This document shows, one piece after another, positions 1-4,504 of a DNA stretch of 7,125 bases. Made by a program: the position numbers and the translations under genes. The notes beneath the pieces are model-generated. The model searched no databases. It was given only the letters and a program-made list of their open reading frames with translations, and had not been told where the DNA came from. Each line of letters starts with the position of its first letter. Position 1 is the stretch's first letter. The DNA comes from DAOUAJ01 sp034433615 (GTDB lineage: Bacteria; Chloroflexota; Anaerolineae; DUEN01), in the NCBI GenBank assembly GCA_034433615.1, contig DAOUAJ010000438.1:1-7125 (forward strand). Direction: 5' to 3'.

Positions 1-667
1 CAGCGCCGAGCACCACTACTGGGGTGGGCACGCTATCGTCGGCGGACACATGCCGTTAGCGACCGGGGTGGGCCTGGCTATCCAATACAAAGGAGAGGAC
101 GCGGCCGTGCTGTGCGTCATCGGCGAAGGCTCCACCAACATTGGCTATTTTCACGAGTCCGTCAACCTGGCTGCCGTGTGGAAGCTGCCGGTCGTTTACC
201 TGGTCGAGAACAACCTGTATGGGATGGGAACTGCTGTGAGTCGGGCCTCGGCCGTGTCCAACGTCTTTGAGCGGGGGTGTGCCTACGACATCGCCAACAG
301 TCAGGTTAACGGTCAGAACGTCATCGAAGTCTACCAGGCCGTGCAGGAAGCGCTCAACCACGCGCGCCGCGAGGGCCCCTACCTGTTGGAGGCGTTGACC
401 TATCGCTACGCTGGCCATTCTATGGGCGATCCGGAGCGGTATCGGCAGAAGGCGGAGATCGAGCAATGGCGCGCCCGCGATCCGATCCTTCTGTTAGGTC
501 AGGAACTTCAATCAAAAGGATTGGCTGATGGCACAGAGCTCGAGGAAGTCCGGCGGGCGGTCGAGGATGAACTGACGGAGATCGTGCGGTTCGCCGAGGA
601 AAGCCCCGAGCCTGACGACGCCGCGCTATGCGAGCATGTCTACGTCAACCCCATCCCACATCGTTAG
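1..667 (+). CDS. pdhA: Pyruvate dehydrogenase E1 component, alpha subunit (5'-truncated)
   Basis: This is the C-terminal part of the thiamine-diphosphate-dependent E1-alpha subunit. E1 decarboxylates a 2-oxoacid, most likely pyruvate, and reductively acylates the lipoyl group of E2. The frame is already open at base 2 (reading SAEHHYWGGHAIVGG), so the ATG at 50 is internal and the true start lies left of the window. The ThDP/Mg2+ motif is visible as GEGSTN (from about 122) through the paired Asn codons at 209-214, followed by LYGMGT. The first motif residue after Gly is Glu rather than the usual Asp. The conserved active-site loop YRYAGHSMGDPERYR follows, then the DPI segment. The TAG stop at 665 is 14 nt before the E1-beta ATG, consistent with one operon encoding a heterotetrameric E1. 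The PDH-like loop favours pyruvate dehydrogenase. Acetoin or branched-chain dehydrogenase E1-alpha remains possible, because sequence alone does not fix the substrate. Confidence 0.9.
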   Translation, partial: SAEHHYWGGHAIVGGHMPLATGVGLAIQYKGEDAAVLCVIGEGSTNIGYFHESVNLAAVWKLPVVYLVENNLYGMGTAVSRASAVSNVFERGCAYDIANSQVNGQNVIEVYQAVQEALNHARREGPYLLEALTYRYAGHSMGDPERYRQKAEIEQWRARDPILLLGQELQSKGLADGTELEEVRRAVEDELTEIVRFAEESPEPDDAALCEHVYVNPIPHR

Positions 668-681
668 GGAGGTAACCCACC

Positions 682-1662
682 ATGACACGCATGACGTTCC
701 GAGAGGCGATCAGTCAGGCTTTGCGAGAGGAAATGTACCGCGATGAGCGGGTGTTTATCATGGGGGAAGAGGTTGGCATGTGGGGTGGCACCTACGCCGT
801 CACGCGAGGCTTTCTGGACGAGTTCGGCGAGAAGCGCGTCCGTGATACCCCCATCGCTGAGAGCGTCATCGTCGGCGCGGCGGCCGGTGCCGCCATCGCC
901 GGCCTGCGCCCCGTGGCCGAGATCATGACTATCAACTTCGCTTTCCTGGCCATGGACCAGATCGTGAACCATGTGGCCAAACTGCACTACATGTTCAACG
1001 GCCAGATTACCTGCCCCATCGTCATCCGCACTGTGGGAGGCGGGGGGCGGCAGTTAGGTGCTACCCATTCCCAGACGCCCGACGTGGTCTTTGCCCACTT
1101 CCCCGGGCTCAAAGTCGTGGCGCCGGGTACCCCGGCTGACGCGAAAGGGCTGCTCAAGACAGCCATCCGCGACGACGATCCCGTCTTCTTCATCGAGCAC
1201 GCGACCCTCTACCAGGTGCGCGGCGAAGTGCCCGAGGACGAGGACTTCCTGGTGCCCATCGGCGTCTCCGACGTCAAGCGTGAAGGGAAGGATGTGACCA
1301 TCGTCTCCTACTCCAAGATGCTCCAGGTGGCACTGGGGGCGGCCGACAGGCTGGCCGAAGAAGGGATCGAGGCCGAAGTGATTGACCTGCGCACGTTGCG
1401 GCCGTTGGATATGCGCCCCATCGTCGCGTCGGTGCACAAGACTAACCGCATGGTGGTGGTCGAAGAGGGGTGGCGGGCCTACGGGATCGGGGCTGAGATC
1501 GCCAGTCGGGTGACGGAGCTGGCCTTTGATCACCTGGACGCGCCCGTGCGGAGGGTGGCTCAGGCCGAAGTGCCGTTGCTCTACAACCGTCGGCTGGAAC
1601 AGATGGCATTACCCCAGGTCGAAGACGTGATTCGCGCGGTCAAGGACGTGATGTATCTGTAG
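682..1662 (+). CDS. pdhB: Pyruvate dehydrogenase E1 component, beta subunit
   Basis: A complete 326-residue E1-beta subunit, the usual length for the family. It pairs with E1-alpha to form the ThDP-binding active site. The N-terminal pyrimidine-binding domain contains GEEVGMWGG (from residue 28) and RDTPIAES, where Glu60 matches the glutamate that activates the ThDP aminopyrimidine. The conserved loop GATHSQ (His129) and the segment PGLKVVAPGTPADAKGLL follow. The C-terminal transketolase-type domain carries DLRTLRPLD and VVVEEGWRAYGIGAEIAS. The start is set by a strong GGGAGGT Shine-Dalgarno at 667-673, eight bases before ATG 682. The gene sits immediately behind E1-alpha and is separated from E2 by a 102-bp repeat-like gap. 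The family assignment is secure; the exact 2-oxoacid substrate is not. Confidence 0.93.
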   Translation: MTRMTFREAISQALREEMYRDERVFIMGEEVGMWGGTYAVTRGFLDEFGEKRVRDTPIAESVIVGAAAGAAIAGLRPVAEIMTINFAFLAMDQIVNHVAKLHYMFNGQITCPIVIRTVGGGGRQLGATHSQTPDVVFAHFPGLKVVAPGTPADAKGLLKTAIRDDDPVFFIEHATLYQVRGEVPEDEDFLVPIGVSDVKREGKDVTIVSYSKMLQVALGAADRLAEEGIEAEVIDLRTLRPLDMRPIVASVHKTNRMVVVEEGWRAYGIGAEIASRVTELAFDHLDAPVRRVAQAEVPLLYNRRLEQMALPQVEDVIRAVKDVMYL

Positions 1663-1743
1663 TCGAGTAATGAGGCAACGAGGTTCTTGTTGCCTTATCC
1701 TTTGTTGCCTCGGTGCCTTATTGCCTTATCCCTTGTTACTCGA
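1663..1743. repeat. Small intergenic repeat element with terminal inverted repeat
   Basis: This fills most of the E1-beta/E2 gap and starts on the base after the E1-beta stop codon. TCGAGTAA at 1663-1670 is exactly inverted as TTACTCGA at 1736-1743. The pairing extends inward to 13 positions (1663-1675 with 1731-1743) if two G-U pairs are allowed. Inside, TTGCCTTATCC(T/C)TTGTT occurs twice, at 1690-1706 and 1721-1737, 31 bp apart with one mismatch. A competing 8-bp pairing joins GAGGCAAC (1672-1679) and GTTGCCTC (1704-1711). The whole stretch is built from variants of a short GTTGCCT/TTGCCTTA unit. It could be a dispersed non-autonomous repeat or a locally expanded simple repeat. As RNA it could form a hairpin between two cistrons, just before the E2 ribosome-binding site. 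Confidence 0.65.
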
Positions 1744-1749
1744 TTCCAC

Positions 1750-1756
1750 AAAGGAG
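1750..1756 (+). promoter_or_regulatory. Ribosome-binding site fixing the E2 GTG start
   Basis: AAAGGAG lies eight bases upstream of GTG 1765. The reading frame stays open upstream to a TTG at 1687, but that extension would translate the intergenic repeat and add residues with no lipoyl-domain character. The GTG start places the first lipoyl-domain strand (AELIMMPKLG) at the N-terminus, as expected for E2. Confidence 0.85.
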
Positions 1757-1764
1757 TAATCTCT

Positions 1765-3006
1765 GTGGCTGAATTGATCATGATGCCCAAACTGGGCTTT
1801 GATATGGCCGAAGGGACCCTGGTAGAGTGGGTCAAGCGCGCAGGAGATGCGGTCGCAGAGGGTGACGTCATTGCCATCATTGAGACGGACAAGGCGAGTG
1901 TAGAGGTCTCTTCGTTTCGGGCAGGGGTCCTGCGTGGTACGCTGGTCGAGGCGGGTACAGTGGTGCCCGTTGGCCGGCCCATCGCTGTGATTGGGACAGC
2001 CGATGAGCAGATTGATCTGGCTGCCCTGGGTGTAACGGAGATTTTGCCGAAACGGGAGAAAGAAGAGATCACGCTGGAGGAACTGCTGCCTGAGATTCCA
2101 ATGCCCACCGAGGTGGAGCGGCGCCCCGCCTCCCCTGTGGCGCGGCGTATGGCCGACGAGCTGGGGATTGATCTGAGCCAGATTCGGGGCAGTGGGCCTG
2201 GGGGCCGTATCGTCAAGCGCGACATCGAAGAATACTTGAAGGAACAGGCGCTGGCACCCAAGAAAGAAGCTCCACCCCCGCCCCCTATCCCGACGCCGTC
2301 GTATGAGCCCACCATGGCCGGGTATCACGTCGAGCCGTTGACACCCATGCGCCAGACCATCGGTCGCCGCATGGCCGAGAGCAAGCAACAAGCGCCCCAC
2401 TTCTACATCACCATCGAAGTAGACATGGAGGCCGCCATGACCTTGCGCCAGCAACTGAACGCACTGCTGCCGGAAGATGAAAAAATCTCGGTGAATGACC
2501 TGGTCGTCAAGGCGGCGGCGGTAGCGCTGAAGGCGGCCCCCAGGCTTAATGCCTCTTTTGTCGGAGGAGAGATCCGTATCCACGACCCGATCAACATCGG
2601 CATCGCCGTGGCTCGCGACGTTGGGCTGGTGACGACGGTGATCAGGGAGTGCGACAAGAAGTCGCTGGCACAGATCGCGCGCGAGGCCCGCGAACTGGTG
2701 AGCCGGGCGCGGGAGGGGCGTATGCGGGCTGATGACATGGTCGGTGGCACCTTCACCATCAGCAACCTGGGGATGTTCGGCGTGGAAGATTTTATCGCCA
2801 TCATCAACCCGCCGCAGGCAGCTATCCTAGCGGTGGGCGCGGTCAGGCGGGTTCCCGTGGTCAATCAGGAGGGGCAGTTGGCCGTGGGCACGCGCATGAA
2901 GGCCACCATCTCGGCCGACCATCGGGTGACCGACGGAGCCGAGGCCGCCCGCTTCTTGCAAGCTTTCCAGGCAGCCCTGGAGCAGCCGATGCGGCTGGTG
3001 TTGTAA
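1765..3006 (+). CDS. pdhC: Dihydrolipoamide acetyltransferase (E2) of 2-oxoacid dehydrogenase complex
   Basis: A complete E2 of 413 residues with a GTG start. It transfers the acyl group from its lipoyl arm to CoA and forms the structural core of the complex. Domains run in canonical order. A single lipoyl domain covers about residues 2-78, with the lipoylated lysine at Lys43 in ETDKASVEV. The peripheral-subunit-binding domain covers about 121-158, from ASPVARRMADELG to GPGGRIVKRDIEEYL. A Pro-rich hinge with a run of five prolines follows at about 162-187. The catalytic acyltransferase domain covers about 189-413 and ends with ADHRVTDG, in which His386 and Asp390 are the catalytic pair. It follows E1-alpha and E1-beta and so completes E1/E2. 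No lipoamide dehydrogenase gene follows, so E3 is presumably encoded elsewhere. Acetyl rather than branched-chain acyl specificity is inferred from the operon partners. Confidence 0.92.
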   Translation: MAELIMMPKLGFDMAEGTLVEWVKRAGDAVAEGDVIAIIETDKASVEVSSFRAGVLRGTLVEAGTVVPVGRPIAVIGTADEQIDLAALGVTEILPKREKEEITLEELLPEIPMPTEVERRPASPVARRMADELGIDLSQIRGSGPGGRIVKRDIEEYLKEQALAPKKEAPPPPPIPTPSYEPTMAGYHVEPLTPMRQTIGRRMAESKQQAPHFYITIEVDMEAAMTLRQQLNALLPEDEKISVNDLVVKAAAVALKAAPRLNASFVGGEIRIHDPINIGIAVARDVGLVTTVIRECDKKSLAQIAREARELVSRAREGRMRADDMVGGTFTISNLGMFGVEDFIAIINPPQAAILAVGAVRRVPVVNQEGQLAVGTRMKATISADHRVTDGAEAARFLQAFQAALEQPMRLVL

Positions 3007-3048
3007 GGGACTGTAAAGAAACGAGTTGGAAACCGCGCCTACACCTGC

Positions 3049-3120
3049 GAAGTCGCCCGCCGGCGACTGGATTTAGCCTGCGCAGGCAGGCTTTGCAACG
3101 GTTGCTGTGACTTCCAGTCG
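3049..3120 (+). repeat. Nested inverted repeats, possible terminator or dispersed structured element
   Basis: Several perfect pairings occur within about 70 bases. AGTCGCC 3051-3057 pairs with GGCGACT 3062-3068 across a 4-base loop. AGCCTGC 3075-3081 pairs with GCAGGCT 3086-3092 across a 4-base loop and is followed by TTT. CGACTGGA 3064-3071 pairs with TCCAGTCG 3113-3120 and encloses the second hairpin. GAAGTC 3049-3054 can pair with GACTTC 3109-3114. The 12-bp palindrome GCCTGCGCAGGC is at 3076-3087. The hairpin plus short T run, 69 bases after the E2 stop, would suit a weak intrinsic terminator. The wider nesting looks more like a mobile palindromic repeat or a small folded RNA. Confidence 0.5.
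3075..3094 (+). terminator. Candidate intrinsic terminator of the dehydrogenase operon
   Basis: A GC-rich 7-bp perfect stem (AGCCTGC/GCAGGCT) with a GCAG tetraloop is followed directly by TTT. It is correctly oriented and lies 69 bases past the E2 stop. The T run has only three bases before G, so termination may be weak or Rho-assisted. Confidence 0.4.
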
Positions 3121-3193
3121 TACGCGTGGGTCTCCCACCTGGAGAGAGCGGCGGTGCATGGAATGATGCCACCTGGGTTGACGGATGGCGGAT

Positions 3194-3234
3194 GGCCAGG
3201 CGGTGTGCTTCCCTGGCCTGTCGGCCAGGACAGG
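3194..3234 (+). repeat. Overlapping, mutually exclusive hairpins
   Basis: CCTGGCC at 3212-3218 can pair with GGCCAGG on either side, at 3194-3200 or at 3223-3229 (4-base loop). CCTGTC at 3217-3222 can pair instead with GACAGG at 3229-3234. These pairings share bases and cannot all form at once. No T run follows, so this is not a simple intrinsic terminator. No known riboswitch class was recognised. Confidence 0.4.
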
Positions 3235-3273
3235 CAGCCACCGCCAGCCCTGGGCATTGAACGCTTCATGAGA

Positions 3274-3312
3274 TTGACGCAGCCGCCTTACCTGTGGTAA
3301 GCTCTCTATAAT
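3274..3312 (+). promoter_or_regulatory. Promoter-like region with palindromic operator candidate, upstream of DUF362 gene
   Basis: TTGACG at 3274-3279 resembles a -35 box, and a perfect TATAAT lies at 3307-3312. They are 27 bp apart, too far for one sigma-70 promoter. TTGACG with an 18-bp spacer gives TAAGCT at 3298-3303. Alternatively TATAAT is used with a poor -35. Between them sits the perfect palindrome CTTACC-TGT-GGTAAG at 3287-3301, which could be a repressor or activator site. If TATAAT is used, the leader before ATG 3336 would be under 20 nt, barely including the AAGGAGG Shine-Dalgarno. Confidence 0.45.
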
Positions 3313-3335
3313 CATTCTGGCAAGGAGGCGTCGAG

Positions 3336-4445
3336 ATGAGGGATGAGACCACTGCGATGAGGAGCTCTATCATCACCCGCCGACATTTCGTGAGCGCCAC
3401 CGCCCGTCTCAGCGGGCTGCTGGCCACTGCCCCTATCCTGCAAGCCTGCGTGCCGGCCACCCTGGAGACCTTCGGCACGCCCTCGTCGCCTGCGCCATCC
3501 GTCACCCCTGTGTCCACCCTGGTAACGAAGGAGGAACCTGCTATGGCTCACGTTGCCTTCATCAAAACCCGTGATCGTATCGAGGGGGTGCGCCGCGCCC
3601 TGAAGCTGTTGGGCATTAACCCCATCCAGGGCAAACGCGTGCTCCTCAAGCCCAATTTTAACAGCGCCCACCCCACCCCCGGCTCCACCCACAACGACAC
3701 CCTGCGGACCTTGATCGAAGAACTGCGGCACATGGGTGCCCAGGCCATCACCGTGGCCGACCGCAGCGGCATGGGTAATACCCGCGACGTCATGCAGCGG
3801 AAAGGGATATTCACCCTGGCCCTGGAACTGGGGGTGGAGGTCCTCGTCCTGGACGACCTGGGCCAGGAGGATTGGGTCATGGTCCAGCCCCCTAACAGCC
3901 ACTGGCAGCGCGGCTTCCCCTTTGCCCGCCCCTGTCTGGAGGCTGATGCTGTGGTGCAGACCTGTTGCCTCAAGACTCACCGCTTTGGCGGTCACTTCAC
4001 CCTCTCTCTCAAGAACTCCGTGGGCCTGGTGGCCAAGCACATCCCCGGCGACACCTACAATTACATGAACGAACTGCACAACTCCTCCCACCAGCGGCGC
4101 ATGATCGCCGAGATCAACGTCGCCTACACCCCCGCCCTCATCGTCATGGACGGCGTGGAAGCCTTCGTCACCGGCGGCCCTGAGTCGGGCGAGCGGGTCT
4201 GGGCGGAGGTGGTGCTGGCGGGCACGGACCGGGTCGCCATGGATGCCGTGGGGGTGGCCATCCTGCGTCACTTTGGCACTACTAGTGAGGTCAGCCGCGG
4301 GCCCATTTTTCAGCAGGAACAGATCGCGCGCGCCGTGGAGTTGGGCCTGGGGGTAGAGGGCCCCCAGAAGATCCAGCTCCTCACCGACGATCCGGAGAGT
4401 GCCGCCTACGCTGCCCAAATCCGCCAAATCCTGGACAAGGGGTGA
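3336..4445 (+). CDS. DUF362 domain protein with Tat-type lipoprotein signal
   Basis: A 369-residue protein of the DUF362 family, whose biochemical role is not established. The N-terminus looks like a twin-arginine lipoprotein signal: ITRRHFVS at residues 13-20, a hydrophobic stretch at about 25-36, then lipobox LQAC with Cys38 as the lipidation site. A Ser/Thr/Pro-rich tether at about 39-66 leads to the conserved domain, which starts at Met70. DUF362 hallmarks are LLKPNFN (Lys105-Asn109), the segment CCLKTHRFGG (Cys210, Cys211, His215) leading into SLKNSVGLV, and VMDGVEAFVTGGP (Asp272). AAGGAGG at 3322-3328, seven bases before ATG 3336, supports this start. An internal Shine-Dalgarno and ATG at 3543 could yield a 300-residue form without the signal. 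I see no ferredoxin-type Cys cluster. The next gene, an exported cupredoxin protein, begins 59 nt downstream, so the two may share a transcript. Family assignment is fairly confident; the function is unknown. Confidence 0.85.
   Translation: MRDETTAMRSSIITRRHFVSATARLSGLLATAPILQACVPATLETFGTPSSPAPSVTPVSTLVTKEEPAMAHVAFIKTRDRIEGVRRALKLLGINPIQGKRVLLKPNFNSAHPTPGSTHNDTLRTLIEELRHMGAQAITVADRSGMGNTRDVMQRKGIFTLALELGVEVLVLDDLGQEDWVMVQPPNSHWQRGFPFARPCLEADAVVQTCCLKTHRFGGHFTLSLKNSVGLVAKHIPGDTYNYMNELHNSSHQRRMIAEINVAYTPALIVMDGVEAFVTGGPESGERVWAEVVLAGTDRVAMDAVGVAILRHFGTTSEVSRGPIFQQEQIARAVELGLGVEGPQKIQLLTDDPESAAYAAQIRQILDKG
3528..3534 (+). promoter_or_regulatory. Internal ribosome-binding site before an alternative DUF362 start
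   Basis: AAGGAGG lies eight bases upstream of an in-frame ATG at 3543 inside the DUF362 gene. That Met70 begins MAHVAFIKTRD, precisely the start of the conserved domain and just after the low-complexity tether. The site is identical to the AAGGAGG that serves the upstream start. It could drive a cytoplasmic 300-residue isoform, or be a relic of a signal sequence grafted onto a formerly cytoplasmic gene. Confidence 0.55.
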
Positions 4446-4504
4446 CCAGAAAAAAGCCCTCTCTCCCCCTCAATAATCTCTTTTTCATCATAGGAGATGT
4501 GGCC

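Larger units (their letters stand above)
3007..3335. other. Structured non-coding intergenic region
   Basis: This 329-bp stretch separates the E2 stop from the DUF362 start. I find no convincing gene on either strand. It is dense in short perfect inverted repeats: a branched cluster at 3049-3120, a GTGGG-TCT-CCCAC hairpin at 3126-3138, overlapping hairpins at 3194-3234, and a palindrome at 3287-3301. A tandem GGATGGC pair lies at 3183-3196. The right end carries promoter-like hexamers and the DUF362 ribosome-binding site (AAGGAGG, 3322-3328). The dehydrogenase transcript most likely ends here and a new transcription unit begins. Confidence 0.6.

Noticed and set aside
1687..1764. N-terminal extension of E2 from an in-frame TTG
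   Set aside because: It would translate the intergenic repeat, has no lipoyl-domain similarity, and lacks a good Shine-Dalgarno. GTG 1765 has AAAGGAG at ideal spacing and a canonical lipoyl start.
1..3006. Acetoin dehydrogenase (acoABC) instead of pyruvate dehydrogenase
   Set aside because: It cannot be excluded, because the families are close. The E1-alpha active-site loop (YRYAGHSMGDP) looks PDH-like and no acetoin-linked gene is visible.
3274..3312. A simple consensus sigma-70 promoter (TTGACG plus TATAAT)
   Set aside because: The hexamers are individually good but 27 bp apart, well outside the usual spacer. They are reported only as an ambiguous promoter-like region.
3039..3315. Minus-strand frames in the E2-DUF362 gap
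   Set aside because: They have no ribosome-binding site or motif, and they run through palindromic repeat DNA, which creates Arg/Pro-rich open frames by chance.
3312..4427. Long open frame on the minus strand opposite the DUF362 gene
   Set aside because: It mirrors the codon structure of a GC-rich + strand gene, gives a His/Gly/Val-rich product with no recognisable motif, and overlaps a gene with clear family signatures.
4446..4504. Terminator or promoter between the DUF362 and copper-protein genes
   Set aside because: Only a weak GAAAAA/TTTTTC pairing across a loop of about 25 bases and a pyrimidine-rich stretch are present. There is no stable GC stem and no paired -35/-10.
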